Shown here one piece after another: positions 12,076-23,838 of a stretch of DNA of 64,000 bases. This DNA is from Xanthostigma xanthostigma (lineage: Eukaryota > Arthropoda > Insecta > Raphidioptera > Raphidiidae): contig OY754467.1 in the NCBI GenBank assembly GCA_963575645.1, forward strand, positions 22,217,001 through 22,281,000, in the 5' to 3' direction. The first letter of the stretch is position 1. Every line of letters starts with the position of its first letter. The notes below the pieces were generated by a model. It was not told where the DNA came from. It was given only the letters and a program-made list of their open reading frames with translations, and did not search any database. The position numbers and the translations under genes were made by a program.

Positions 12076-14979
12076 TTACGGTTCTAAAAGTTGTTTCTTT
12101 GTTTATTATTTGACTATAACTTTAAAGATATGTCAGTATTTAGGAAATCCCATTTTCTATTTTTTGTCCGCCGTCAAGTTTCCGCTTAACAATAAATTCA
12201 GTTACCAAAACAAAAACTTAAAGAATGAAACATTTTTTGAAAATAAAAAATTGGAATTAACTCATTTTCCTACATTATGGATGCCAGTTTAAATTAAAAA
12301 AAAGCTTACAACTGATTATTAAGCTGCTACTTTTTATTTAATACTGTCCTCCTCAGTAGCTGCCAATGTACTATTTTTGCTACCCACTTTAATTTTTTTT
12401 AATCCCTAATTCAGATAAATTTGTCGCCACGTTAAATACCTGCCATTCCATTATATCCTTACACGAACTTTTTTTTATCGAAAACGGTTCTAACAATTTG
12501 AATGAAATTTACTAAAAATGACGTTCGGCAACCTAAAAATCGATCTAGGTAGGTCTCAACCCCAGAAACACTAGTTTTCTTATCGAAAATCTATTTACGT
12601 AAATATACTTTTAACTGATACTTAAATAATAATAAACACAATATGTAATATATTATGATAGTATTATACCAATAAAATATAGGTAAATGACAACTTGATA
12701 TCAGTCATTTTAGTCATTCAGTTCGCACTCACAAACTTCAAGTCTACATTGCGAATGTTTTTTTTCTTAAGATTACAATTATTGTTACTTAAAAGATATA
12801 ATTTATCCAAAAATTTGTCTCCAAAATATTTGCAGGGAAGTTTAAATTTGAAATCTGGAGGGAAGGATTTATACCCGATCTGGCAACGCTGCTTCCGTCT
12901 AAATATCGTGGTAGTTCTGACTCAAAATCGGCGTTGTACGTACCCTTCCACTTTCCGTAGCACCGTGTTCATATAATTTTAATTTAAAAAATCTAATAAG
13001 CCGGATACGAATTTTCACATTTTGACAGTACGAAATTTTAGTGTGGGCTATTTGGGACATAAAACATCTAATTGTAATGTAATTAATGCTCGTTTGTCTT
13101 TGTAACTTGTTAGAGATCGTCAAATTATGACAATCGGAAAATACATATTTGCAGAAATGCATTTTCAGTTTTACGAAATATTTTGCGAAACCGATTCGAC
13201 CCTGTGAACGTCGAATCGATTTTTACCAAAACAGTCTTCCGTGCAAACATAGATCGATACAAAACGCCTCTTACATATGCTGCTGATTTTTAAAGCCAGA
13301 ATGTAGGAGTTTCTATTCTGCTATTTTTATGGTAAGCGATATACTAGAAATAACTAAAGGAGACTAATAGACCTTAGCATTCTCTAGATCTCAACATTTT
13401 GAACATTCTTTCAATATACACTAGGTTGATACGGTTGTATTGTAATCACTACGATATATTACTATAGTTCAGACGCACTCCACTGTGATATTACGGACTC
13501 TGGTATCAGTGCAAATTTTAATGTGTGTTGAAACACATCACTCAACGAAATTGAAAATATGCTTTTTGAAATCGTATCGAAAACTTTTTAAAGTAGATAC
13601 GTAGTTTTAAAAATACAAAATATATTGTCATGAACTACTAATTAAAATCAAAACTCAACGTAGATATCAAAGTAGTGTGATATTTTCTATAATATTTATT
13701 TTCTAATAATTTGTCCTGTGGTTTCACTCGCGTGAACATCAACTTTACATGAAGATCAACCGTACATAAAATTTGCTTTAAGAACACACGAGCCTAATGT
13801 AAGTTTATTCTCTGTAAAAAAAAAAAAACAAAACCGACACACCGACGTTTCTTGTTCACCTCGAACCAATCATTCTCCTTTTTTATGAAAAAGGGTGCTC
13901 TCAAGCTTTCGAGTTTGGGAATGGAATATGAAACTTGTGTCAGTTTAGAAACACTTATTATTTTTTAAAGTGAAGTTTTGTTAGGTGAGCTAGGGGGGTA
14001 AATTGATATGAATCATACAAAACGTGAAACGTTTCCCCTTCTTTTATTTTAACCGGCAGTTAAAACAGTGGGAGAATCGTTTCTACTCTCTTTATCAAAG
14101 CGTCTTGCGCACTGCGTACTGTGAATATACCCAGCATTTTCTCTAGCCACGCTAACACATTCCACATAAACATTCCCTAATTCTGAAAAAATAAAATCGT
14201 CAACAAATGCTAGAATCTAAGATATTTTGTTTCTGACGCGCATACTTTTTATAGGAATGATGACGCTAAGATTTAATGAAAAAATGCATTGGTTAAATAT
14301 TGTTTGATTATATCCAATATCCATATTTAAAATATCTATTTGTTACGAATGAGACTCGGGCCTCTGTTGTGCATACCATATTTTATATTCTAAGAAATTC
14401 CATGTATTTATAACATAGAGCCGTTGACTATCATGTATTGTGTCAGCGATTAATAATTCATCATACAAAAATTCTGTTTTCTCGACGTTGCATAAATATT
14501 GTTCCTTGGGGAAAATATCTGCCATTTCGAAAGGTCAAAAGAAAAATGCAAGTTTTGCTGTAATTTTAAATATTTTAAAGGAAGTAATTAAAACGTCATT
14601 TACTTTGGTATAAGTTGTAGACATTTATAAAAAAATGTGAGGCAAAATATACTGAGCTCGATATAATAAATTATTTTTAAATAACAAAGATGGTTGACCT
14701 AGTTTAACTTTTTCGATTATCTTAATACCCACAATATTTTTAATAATGACTTTATTTTATAATAGATAAACAAAATGTGTTTTTTATTTTAACTTTAATA
14801 CTTACATTTCTTAATTAATGCACACTCGTTTAACTCTAGTTACAATGATTATTATTATGTAAGTCTTAATATTAAACCTTTCACTTTCAAATTCTAAATA
14901 GAAAATACAACCTCGGAAATCAAACATATTATTATTGTGAAAACTATTCTACTAGCACAATAAGATTACTCAAAAAACA
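12076..14979. other. Nearly 3 kb with no recognisable feature
   Basis: No conserved domain, splice-bounded exon, RNA gene or repeat pair was seen. The overlapping frames at 12695-13162 have no homology that I recognise. There are A-runs near 13817 and a G-run at about 13995. Confidence 0.45.
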
Positions 14980-16071
14980 TCCAAAAAACAAATGTTTGAT
15001 TGTCACAAATTATTTATTACCCCATGCTTTAAATGTGGTAAAAAGTCTCCGCAGCCAGATTGTTGGGTTTGGGAGAAGAGAAATAGTGTGGGCGTCTGAT
15101 CCATGTGCTTTCTCTGTTTTTCGCAAATATCTCGAGAACCACCCAGCGTGGAGCTTACATTACCCGACACAAAATTAAAATATGTTACATTTCCCATAAA
15201 ATGAGACAACAGATTTTTTACAGTAAAATTTCTTAATAAGGCGCGACTTGAGAGGTCAGATCAATTTTCGGACGAAAATAACCATTTTAAACGAAAGGTG
15301 AAACATAGCAACGGACGCAAATCAATAAGCATAGAACGTAATTTAATTTACGAGTGATTTAATTTGTGAGTGGTAAAAACAAATTAAAAAAAAACTTTAC
15401 TTCACGCGTAAAGGTTACGGCCACTTTTTTCTTTCAGAATTTTTGAACTTTTTTTTTAAATTTTGGATTTAAACCTTTCACGCGAAATGCTCTGGTATGA
15501 AGAGTGTTCAAGAAATATTAAATTCTCACTTCAGGGTTATAGACCTAGTGTTGAAGTTTTTAAATGACTCAAATATTAGAAAAATTCAAAGCGTTTACCC
15601 TACAGAATCTTATTTTAGGTAGTAGTTTCTGACAAAAATGAAACCAATGCGAAGTTCTCTAGAAATAAGAATAGAACTTAGATAGTCCATCAATAGATCT
15701 ATAACCACGATGTTGAAACTTAATGTTATTTGAACACTCTTCACTTTGAGTAAAAGCTTGATATCCAAAATTTAAAAAAAAAGATCGCAAAAATGCAGAA
15801 AAAATGCACTTATATTTCATTAATTCATGTCTATTGAGCGCAGCAAAAAAATGTATAGGGCTATTTTATGGGAAATTGGACGAACTTTAATTTTGTATAG
15901 GGTAATGTAAGGTCTACGTGGAGGTTGATTTCCGAGACATTTGCGAAAAACTAAGAAATCATACGACTCTGACACCTTTCCCCGACATCCTGGCTGTGAA
16001 TACTTTTTACCACATTTACAGTAAAGAATAATAAACAATTTTTGACACTCAAATCTTTGTTTTTTATATCC
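14980..16071. mobile_element. About 1.1-kb imperfect fold-back element
   Basis: Outer arms 14980-15215 and about 15835-16071 are reverse complements (about 75% by eye), sharing AAATGTGGTAAAAAGT, TTTTTCGCAAAT-TCTCG and TTTCCCATAAAAT blocks. Inner arms (about 15428-15560 and 15680-15800) also pair, sharing TTAAATTTTGGAT and GAAGAGTGTTCAA. The left arm has an extra segment of about 145 bp between outer and inner parts. The centre is about 15560-15680. The antiparallel frames at 15003 and 15820 read similarly only because the arms are copies. Confidence 0.7.
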
Positions 16072-16270
16072 TTCGGTTTGGAACTAATTTTACTGTTCTA
16101 AATTCCTGATTTCTTGTACACGCTAGATGTAACTTTGAAATTTAAAAAAATGTTGAAAATATGTCCAAGCATTTCGTATTCACTGCCGTTATCTGCGAAA
16201 TTGTAATATTAGTCAGGAATTAAAATCCTGAAAAAATCTTCGAATCTCTGGGAAACGTTTCAGATCTTTT

Positions 16271-16573
16271 TGTAAACAAAGGACCACGCACCAAATATAC
16301 GGGGAAATGGCTTTCGGTGAAATTCTTTCTAGCTGAAAGGAATAAATCAGTCATTTGGAAGAAAAAAAGTTGCTTTATATTGCACGTTGTTCGTTAATTG
16401 CCACAAAACAGCCGTTTTTGATAAGCTTGTTAATTTGGACACCGTGATTTTCAGACCCAAGTTGTATTGGAAACTTTTTTCAGCACCAAATGACTGATTC
16501 ATTCCCCCTAGTTAGAAAGAATTTCACCGAAACCCAATTTCTCATGTATTTGGTGAGGGATCCTTTGTAACAT
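16271..16573. mobile_element. Short MITE with about 100-bp inverted arms
   Basis: Left arm 16271-16372 and right arm about 16469-16573 pair in inverted orientation. They share CACCAAATA, the TTTCGGTGAAATTCTTTCTA block and AATCAGTCATTTGG. The roughly 95-bp centre is unique. It abuts the mariner-like element at 16577. Confidence 0.7.
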
Positions 16574-16576
16574 ATT

Positions 16577-17124
16577 TTATAAAGGATGGGCCAGAAAGGC
16601 GTGCGATTTTAAAAACACTCTTGCGTTTGAACCTTATGAGAGGGGGCTGCGCGGGTGGTGGGGTTGAGAAGCTCGGTTCTCGGAAATTTAGTCGCGATGG
16701 ATCACTTCACCGGAGCGCAGCGTGCATTCTGCGTTAAACATTATTACAAAAATGGCGATTCGTGCGTTATTGTTCGGCGTGAGTTTGGATTACATGACCT
16801 AAATCAGTGTCCGAAGGAAAGTGTGATTCGATCGTGGATCAGAAAGTTCGAAGCAACTGGTTCGGTTCTCAAACAGAAGCCTGCGGGACGCTCAGGTCAA
16901 CAAGAACGAAAGACACAATTGAACAAGTTAGAGCTTCAGTTCAACGTAATCCTGGACTATCGACTCGCAAGCGATCAGCCGATAATATCGATATCATCGA
17001 TCCATCGCGACTAAATTTCCGAGAACCGAGTTTCTCAACCCCACCACCCGCGCAGCCCCCTCTCATAAGGTTCAAACGCAAGAGTGTTTTTAGAATCGCA
17101 CGCCTTTCTGGCCCACTCTGTATA
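16577..17124 (+). mobile_element. Internally deleted mariner-like transposon
   Basis: Terminal inverted repeats of about 120 bp (about 16580-16700 and 17005-17124) are almost identical. They begin TGGGCCAGAAAGGCGTGCGA and carry the GC-rich block GGGGGCTGCGCGGGTGGTGG. Between them only about 300 bp remain, encoding the N-terminal helix-turn-helix of the transposase. The DDE/D catalytic part is absent, so the copy is non-autonomous. Well-preserved TIRs against a frameshifted coding stub suggest that it could have been mobilised in trans. The superfamily call rests on the DUF4817-like coding remnant. Confidence 0.8.
16697..16990 (+). pseudogene. DUF4817-type N-terminal transposase remnant, frameshifted
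   Basis: Starts MDHFTGAQRAFCVKHYYKNG, the hallmark start of the DUF4817 helix-turn-helix domain that precedes the catalytic domain in many insect mariner-like transposases. It continues through IRSWIRKFEATGSVLKQKP (about residues 54-72) to AGRS. The expected follow-on, RSTRTKDTIEQVRASVQRNP then GLSTRKRSAD, lies in another frame, so a small indel has occurred near 16891-16895. The reading runs into the right TIR before any DDE/D domain. DNA binding to the TIR is the family's usual role; this copy cannot encode an active enzyme. Confidence 0.85.
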
Positions 17125-17794
17125 TCCTGGTGAAAAGGCCCCAAAAATTTTGCGACTAAATTTGTAACCCTTTATAGAAGGCAGTTCCCTGTACGGGATT
17201 AAATTTGCAAAAAGAAGTAGGAAGGAATGCGGTCTAAATAAGATAACAAGATGAAGGTTGACCAAGCGTCGGTTTCTGCATTTCTTTTTGTTCCTTTTGC
17301 CCTTGAATTCTGACACAACAAATTATTTAAGACGATTCGTGAATGCGGATTCCTTTTCTACACGTCAGTTACGTGAATAGAGACGCACATGCATGTCGGC
17401 GGTGCCGAGCCAATAAGATAAATGTGGAAGAAAATCAAGTTACAGACCTGAAAGATCTAGTAGGTAGATATAGAAGAGGTAGGTATACTGCGTGTAAGTA
17501 ACAATGCAATCAGCGCTGTCCGTCCGTCCTTTCTAGTGAATTAGTGGAAGTCTGAAGTGGGAATGCAGAGCCGATTCAAATAGACATCACAATCGGTGGT
17601 AGATGTCCACTCCTGAAAAAAAAATGAAACAGTAATTTCCCCGTATTAATATTATTTCAAAGTATCAGACTGGTATTTCCATGGCCAAACAGACAAAAGA
17701 GCTTATGTAGAAATTTTGGTATTTCTTCTATATCTTCATCGACATTGTTCTGTTTTGTATTAGCCGTTTCATTTGTATAGGTATATGCATGTTG
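17125..17794. other. No feature recognised
   Basis: Ordinary AT-rich sequence. The minus-strand frame at 17035-17316 enters the mariner TIR and has no recognised domain. Confidence 0.45.
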
Positions 17795-18117
17795 TACTAG
17801 CGGTTCCGCCCGGTTTCACCCGGGTGCAAAAAAACGAATGGTGGGGGGAGGGACATGAGTACGCACATTCATCTTAGTTTACCGAGACGAATGTTCAAAA
17901 GTGTTTTTTCGAACGGACACATTTTGAGTTACATTTTGCTACATTTTTTATTGATGCTCCGCTCCTATTGGTCATAGCGTGATATTATATAGCCTATAGC
18001 TTTCCTCGATAAATGGGCTATCAAAAAAAATCAATTCGAACCAGTAGTTCATGAGATTAGCGCGTTCAACCAAACAAACAAACAAACTCTTCAGCTTTAT
18101 ATATTAGTATAGATATA
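17795..18117 (+). repeat. Insect retroelement-derived repeat with CTAGCGGTTCCGCCCGG head
   Basis: The head ACTAGCGGTTCCGCCCGGTT, the middle AGCCTATAGCTTTCCTCGAT, then CAGTAGTTCATGAGATTAGC, AAACAAACAAACAAACTCTT and a final ATATTAGTATAGAT appear in this order. That is the layout of a widespread class of insect non-LTR-derived (RTE-like) non-autonomous repeats. The whole unit, head to tail, seems present in 323 bp with no coding sequence. Assignment is from recognised landmarks, not from a database match. Confidence 0.65.
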
Positions 18118-18310
18118 TGTTGCGAGCATAGTCCGCAGGCAATGTCAGCACTGCATATCGCAGAAAGGGTTGTTTGATGTGAGCAATCTATACAAATATT
18201 ATAAAAAGGTAAAGTTCGTAAGTTTGGATGTAGAAGGTAATTTCCAAAACTACTTATCTGATTTTTTCAAAAATATTTAGAAAAGACCTTCAGAATGGAA
18301 ATGGCTCTTA
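18118..18310. other. Spacer with possible retroelement scrap
   Basis: AATATTATAAAAAGGTAAAG and AAAACTACTTATCTGATTTT (18195-18265) recall tails of insect retroelement-derived repeats. Not defined enough to place ends. Confidence 0.25.
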
Positions 18311-19065
18311 TAGTCCAGTCACTTTAGGGTTTCACCTCGAAATGAAACGGAATAAGCTGAATATTTGTATAAACCTTTATTTTGACATTATGATGTTGCC
18401 TTAAAAGTCTCATAAGAGCACGTGTGATATTAGAGGTGAAAAGTTGTGAAAATCAGTTTTTTGGAAATATCTCCCTGCCTTTGCCTCATATCGTATTTTC
18501 TACAAAAGTTATGACTATAAGATTCTCTAAAAATTTTGTCTTAGCCAATTTTTTATACGTTTAACCGTTTTTGAGATAGTCATACATGTCATAGCCCAAT
18601 GTCAACCGCTAATCCCAGTCCATATAAATAGGACGTATATAATTATAAATATAATGTATTAAATAGTTAATTAATTGATGTCTAACGAATAATTAAGTTA
18701 AAAAACCGTACTATGGACTGGGATTCACGATTGACCATGGCATGTATGGCTGAGCGCTCCATACTCTTTGCACTCTATCTCAAAAGCGGTTAAAATTGTT
18801 TGAGACGAAATTTGTAGAGAATTTTATACTCTACAACTTTTATAATAAATGCAAATACGATTAGAGACAAAGGAAGCGAGATATTTTCAAAAAACTGATT
18901 TTCGCGACTCTTGACCTGGAATATCTAAGGACGCTCACACGTTACCTTATGAGACGTTTGAGATAACATTTAGAATGCGAAAATAAAGGTTTATACAAAC
19001 ATTCAGCTAGCTTACTCCGTTTCATTCCGAGGTTGTCCTCTTTTTTGGCTTATTTGACTGCACTA
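18311..19065. mobile_element. 755-bp fold-back element with TAGTCCAGTCA ends
   Basis: Arms 18311-18620 and 18715-19065 are reverse complements with moderate divergence. They share CGAAATGAAACGGA-TAAGCT, TTTGTATAAACCTTTATTTT, AAAACTGATTTTCGCGA-like and CCCAGTCCATA blocks. The centre of about 95 bp is AT-rich. The ends (TAGTCCAGTCA and TGACTGCACTA) suggest a TA-targeting element. Non-coding. Confidence 0.75.
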
Positions 19066-19385
19066 AGATATTATTGTGTTGAAATAAAATCTCTTTTCAT
19101 GGAGACCAATTTTGCAACGTAAGTCGACGAAAAAACGGTGGCAATCTGCAAATTTGGGCGAAGCCGGATTGGGCCGCTGATGTTATATAATTCACTTTTA
19201 AAAACTTTGACAAACACAAACTGATCATCTAATTCTTGATAGTTCGCAAAGAAATAATAGTTATCTACATTTCCCAGCACCCATCAACCATTTCTGTGGA
19301 CGTTATCGAACAACTATGACGTGCAATGCTGATATTGCCCGGGTAATTTCAATTTGTACACCCCGCTAACTATACTTGTAACGTA

Positions 19386-20118
19386 ACAGTGTGCCCCGAC
19401 GTACTTGGGAAATAAGGATTTCACATGTAAAATCATAATCCTGATTTTTTTAGAACAAAAATATTAAAATAAAAATGATAACTGTAAAATTATCTACATG
19501 ACAGGTTACTTAGTTACACCGAAAATAATCTTTATACAGTTGGTTACAAAAATTCTCACTTAACATTTTGAGTATTATTTGATCAAAAAAAAATTCTTGA
19601 TAACAATTTGATCTTGTGTTATATTGATTTGTAATTTTATCATTTTTTGTCAATATATCGTTTGGTCTGAGAAAAATTGGTCGACAATTTTATTTACTTG
19701 ATGAGTTCTATTCAGACGTTAATCAAAGATTACAATTTGCGTATGTTAGAATCGATACAGCTGCTTTCGTATACGGAAAGGGGGGGTATGAATGTTTGAT
19801 TTTCTTTATATTTCTTAAATAAATATGTAATTGATAACCCTACAATACCACGTCATTTATTTGTTTCGGAAAAATCTAGACTGGGAGACTATCGCAATTT
19901 TCTATATTTGCTCATCGCTACACTGACCTTCTTAGGGGGGTAGAATATTTTTTTCCGACAAATTAATAATACCTACTTATCAAAATTGTGCTTTTTTTGT
20001 AACCCACTGTATAAAAATGATTTCAGTTATAACTAAAAAAACAGAAGAGCAGGAAATGATTTATTTATGATTTTACATGTTAAATCCTTCTGTTCCAAAT
20101 ACGGTGGGACACAGTATA
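19386..20118. mobile_element. Fold-back element with a foreign insertion
   Basis: The left arm (19386-19570) and right arm (about 19960-20118) are inverted copies. They share CACATGTAAAATCATAA, ATTTT-TATACAGT-GGTTAC and CTTATC-type blocks, with ends ACAGTGTGCCCC and GGGACACAGT. Between them, 19600-19750 is an end fragment of the snap-back family found at 29.0, 49.5 and 55.1 kb (GGTCGACAATTTTATTTACT). The element therefore seems to have been hit by that family. Confidence 0.65.
19600..19750 (+). repeat. End fragment of the snap-back (hammerhead-like) family
   Basis: TTTTTTGTCAATATATCGTT, then GAGAAAAATTGGTCGACAAT, TTTATTTACTTGATGAG and CAGACGTTAATCAAAG match the right ends at 29265-29340 and 55335-55395. 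Its partner arm and loop core are missing. Confidence 0.6.
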
Positions 20119-20529
20119 ATGTATATTGCCAATTACCCTTTTTTGGGTATGCGGATAACGCAGAGACTATTTTTGCAAGTCTCTTTCGGATTTATTTAAA
20201 TTGAAAATGAATTAATTTAATTTAACTATAGATATTCGATACATTTGTGATATGGAAGGTGTCTCTAAATAGTCTATCGGCAGTTACTGTCTCTTTGTAT
20301 TTCAGCGAGAACTGGATCATTAAGTTAACTTAATGGATCAATCTTATTTTACTGCATATTCAACATACTAACCGATATTGTCTTTTAACCCACATTTATA
20401 TTCTATATCATAAATACACTCTGAATGTCCTGGTCAGTTTTACATAATAGATAAGACGTGGTGATATTTCTATAGAAAGTTATCATAATTTGGATGGTCA
20501 AACATATATCATATTTTTAATAATAAATA
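20119..20529. other. No feature recognised
   Basis: AT-rich sequence without structure that I can support. Confidence 0.4.
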
Positions 20530-20740
20530 TTAATGAGAAAATCGCAGGATTGTGGACAAATAGTTAGATTACTTTTTGTCTACAATCCTGCGATTTTTCT
20601 TATTATATTATTATTATTATCTCGATGAACACGATATCTTATATTTATAAACAAAAACACGTGAAAATTCTACAAAATATTTTATCTTCTCAACGATCGT
20701 TTCGGACATTAAAACCATCATCAGGAGTACCAAGTTCCGA
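20530..20740 (-). repeat. Dispersed repeat with CTGATGATGG...CGAAACG core and hairpin
   Basis: On the minus strand it reads CTCCTGATGATGGTTTTAAT, GTCCGAAACGATCGTTGAGA, a block with GATATCGTGTTCATCGAGAT, and then a hairpin. The hairpin (20535-20600) pairs GAAAATCGCAGGATTGT with ACAATCCTGCGATTTTT around a loop of about 30 bp. A second copy of the 3' part lies at 34553-34676. The CTGATGA and CGAAACG words occur in hammerhead-like order, but the intervening stem is weak. Confidence 0.55.
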
Positions 20741-22160
20741 GTGAAAAATCAGTGCAAATTATAATATATATTTAATAATAAACGTTATCTATTACGCTTT
20801 ACAAAATGCAGGCTCTTAATTTGCCTAACAAGTTTAATTTTAAAAGCATTTGTTGTATTTTATTTCTATATTAATATCTCCTTTAAAAAGTCAGGTATTT
20901 TGTTGAATATATAGGCAAGTGATCTAAAAAATAAATTTTTAGTTCATTTTGCGCACCCAAAAATGTATTTGTTTTAATTGTTTTTTGATTTTTAAGTGAC
21001 CTAATTGAGAAATTTGAACTGTCGCCCAAATCGATTTATTTTTTTAAATATTAAGTATATCGATGATATATAAATAAAGTAGTGCATAATTTCTAATTAG
21101 TTTCTGATTTATTATAGAGTAACCTAAGTAGGAATGACTGACGTCATAACAATGGTTTTTACGAATGTATTTTTTATATAGATATTGAACAAAAGTTAAT
21201 CAAATAAAGTCATCTATTCCAAGACGTAATTTTCTAAAAGCAAAGGCGATAAATCTATCAATCAAGAGAGAAAAAGTAATGAACAGCTACACATTTTTTT
21301 ATAAAAAAGCATGTTATTGTTTCTTTTTAAACAAAAACAAAGACACGTAACTGGAGTCAGAAAAATGATGAAAACATGTATGTTTTTTAAATATTTTGTA
21401 ATTATCAATAACATTTCTCATGATAGTTCAGACCTGACTGAAAAACAACAAATCATATGATGATAAAAAAATTGAAACTGCCTTTTAAATAGTTTGTACA
21501 GGAGATGTTACTATAACGAACATTTTATTTTACCTCAATACACCAACACATTATTTTTTTATATTCTTTACGTAAGTATTTCAGTTATATCAAAATTTGT
21601 CAACGTTTCCAAAAAAATGAAAGAATATCCTCAAGTTCATTATCAATTTGAAAGTATCTGAAAATTATTGGCAGACATGCAGGAGACAAGGAATGTTTTT
21701 CTAAGCAAAAGCAAGAATGAGAGTGAATTAGAGTTTGGTAACCCTACTAGGGCCAGACGCAGGCGATAGAGGACGTTCCCGGGTCTCAAACGTACCGACA
21801 AAATCAGCTAGTATCTCCTTTCCTTTCACAATTGAAAACTAAGATCCTCGGATCTATTTCAAACGTGACCCTGAATTATACAAAACGAATACCGTTGCAC
21901 TATACCAGTTAATGCATTATAAACCACTTTAACACTAATATTTAAATATATAATATAATATAATGTACAACAGGATGTTCTTAAAACTTAACGACTTGCT
22001 ACTTTAGAATTTATATAATAACACATGATTTTATTAAATCACGTCAAAGAGTTCGATTGGTGTTTATGTTTGTATGTAAGATCAAAGAGTGTCATATATA
22101 TTTATAGAAACAAAAACACTGCAATACAATAAAGCGGTTAGAACCGGTTTTTGTGAGAGT
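20741..22160. other. No feature recognised
   Basis: AT-rich sequence. Around 21740-21800 a less AT-rich block (ACCCTACTAGGGCCAGACGC) stands out, but it has no identified function. Confidence 0.4.
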
Positions 22161-22164
22161 TGAG

Positions 22165-22345
22165 AGAGAAAATGTGGCCCGTGTTAGCGGTGGAGCCCTT
22201 CGCAAGGCCAACTGGCACAGCACCGCTGCTGGAGATGGCACGAACCGCCACCGCGGCGCAGTTTGCCGTCCCCGGCCATAAGAGAGTGTTGTCCCGGCGT
22301 TGACGCATGCGCACACAACACTATCTCACTGCCTCCGGTTTGTTT
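22165..22345. other. GC-rich island of unknown nature
   Basis: About 180 bp with high GC and many CpG dinucleotides (CACCGCGGCGCAGTTTGCCG, TGTTGTCCCGGCGTTGACGC) lie in an AT-rich setting. Open frames cross it on the minus strand, but none shows a recognisable domain. It could be a first exon or promoter-proximal island, or an unrecognised repeat. There is no copy elsewhere in the window. Confidence 0.4.
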
Positions 22346-22869
22346 GACGCCGGAGACTGTATGCGTATGTACCGCATAATATACTGTGAGTTTCATTCAT
22401 GAAAACGGCATTGTGGAATAGCTACTGATAAGCTTTCCGACTTTCAATAAACTAGTAGAAAGAGTCCATTGGTGTGGATGGAAGCTTTCGAATACCAGAT
22501 TCTTATTGCTGACATTTTCTTCAAAATATAATTACATGTCCCAGTAGTGTAGACTGTAAATTCAGGGTTGTGGTGGATTATATGTTATGACATTAAACAA
22601 GTTTTAACAGTCACAGTCATTTTTTGCACGTGTCTTTTACAAAATAGCTGCTTTTCACTTTATTTTCAAAATTTTTGGTTAGTTCACTTTTGAACAAACG
22701 TTATTTCTAATAGTACTTAGACTATAAACTAACAACTGACAGACAAACAGTGATTTACTATTTGACTGGTAAAGATCGATAAATTTTGTTCTACTATACT
22801 TCACTTAGTACGTAATGATTCACTTTACATGTTTGTATACATGCATGTAAAACTGATATTTAATATGAG
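22346..22869. other. No feature recognised
   Basis: AT-rich sequence. The 22610-22740 stretch vaguely resembles 2760-2900 (TTGAACAAACGTTATTTCTA against inverted AGAAGTAACGTTTGCTC), too weak to call. Confidence 0.3.
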
Positions 22870-22929
22870 GTAGTGAGAAAACTTAATTTGCATATATAGC
22901 TGTGCATCTTTGGACTTCGAGTCGGTCCT

Positions 22930-23215
22930 TCAGAAGTGGTAAAACATCCTTTGGAATATAAAAAAAATTTCAGCCAATTGGGCGACAGAACCATTCCAAC
23001 TTCAAAATGTTTTTCCAAAAATATGTTTTTTGTGTTCGGGGGACCTTAAAACGAAAAGATATTGTAAAATTTTCAAAAGTGATTTTTGACCTAAACTAGT
23101 AGGTACCATTCCCCACTTATGATGTTGGAATGGTAAATATGTAAAAAATGATTCAATTAGAATTAAAGGTTTTTTTAGAACACGAAAATGTGCTTCGGTA
23201 GAAGAAACCAATAGT
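22930..23215 (-). repeat. Q-family dispersed repeat, fullest copy
   Basis: Reverse-complement copy of a family whose forward order is: TTACCATTCCAACAT, AGTGGGGAATGGTACCTACT, AGTTTAGGTCAAAAATCACT, TTTTCGTTTTAAGGTCCCCC, AAGTTGGAATGGTTCTGTCG and CCCAATTGGCTGAAATTT. Related pieces occur at 26035 (split by a LINE), 46610, 48180, 61845 and 63290. Non-coding, and the class is unknown. The copy at 63213 has a CTAGCCG-type head, which hints at a retroelement derivative. Confidence 0.65.
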
Positions 23216-23516
23216 TTTATTTTTTATACAAACTAATTCAACAGGGCTGTCACAAGATATTGGCGGCTAATTCCTTGAAGAATTCGATCGAAAAGTTTAT
23301 AGCACTAAACAACAAATATTTTATTAGTTGTTTGACAAATTGTACCGCCCTGAACCCATATTTCAATCAACATTTTATATTTTTGTTTAAGCAGCAAATT
23401 TTCGAAACTTTCTTGATAGTTTCTCTATTGAAAAATTTGCTATGAATCGTCTGTGTGTACCCCGTTTTAAAACTAGCAGATTTACGAAGACATTCACTTA
23501 TATGGCGGCACACTAG

Positions 23517-23603
23517 TACAACATGTTACCAAATGAAATAAAATGTTTGAGTATACAAAATTTCAAAGTAAGACTCAAAACGTGGGTGCAGGATGGCTGG
23601 TAA
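23517..23603 (+). pseudogene. LINE reverse-transcriptase C-terminal end
   Basis: Twenty-eight in-frame codons read YNMLPNEIKCLSIQNF, KVRLKTWVQDGW, then stop. This is the typical 'lP.eIK.l....FK..Lk.wl' ending of reverse transcriptases of CR1/Jockey-like LINEs. The sequence directly upstream does not continue the frame as RT, so the copy is 5'-truncated or decayed. It is followed by a 3' UTR to 23838. Confidence 0.65.
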
Positions 23604-23838
23604 TTATATTGCTTTTTGTATAGTTCATTTTATTGTTTTATTATTATGTGGACAAGGAAAGATGCCACTATTAAATATTATGTATTCTTAGTAAACGTTT
23701 TATATGTTCAATTATTCTATTCACAAATATTTGTATTTTTTAAAGGGATAGAGTTGAAAAACAGTAGTTTTGTTGCTGAACTCATTTATCCCATTGATTT
23801 CTGTGATCAATAAATTCATTTATTATTATTATAAAATT
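23604..23838 (+). repeat. 3' UTR and ATT-repeat tail of the same LINE
   Basis: Includes GAGTTGAAAAACAGTAG, CTGAACTCATTTATCCC and an AATAAA at about 23810, then ATT repeats. It is similar to 8467-8565, so at least two 3' ends of this LINE family lie in the window. Confidence 0.6.
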
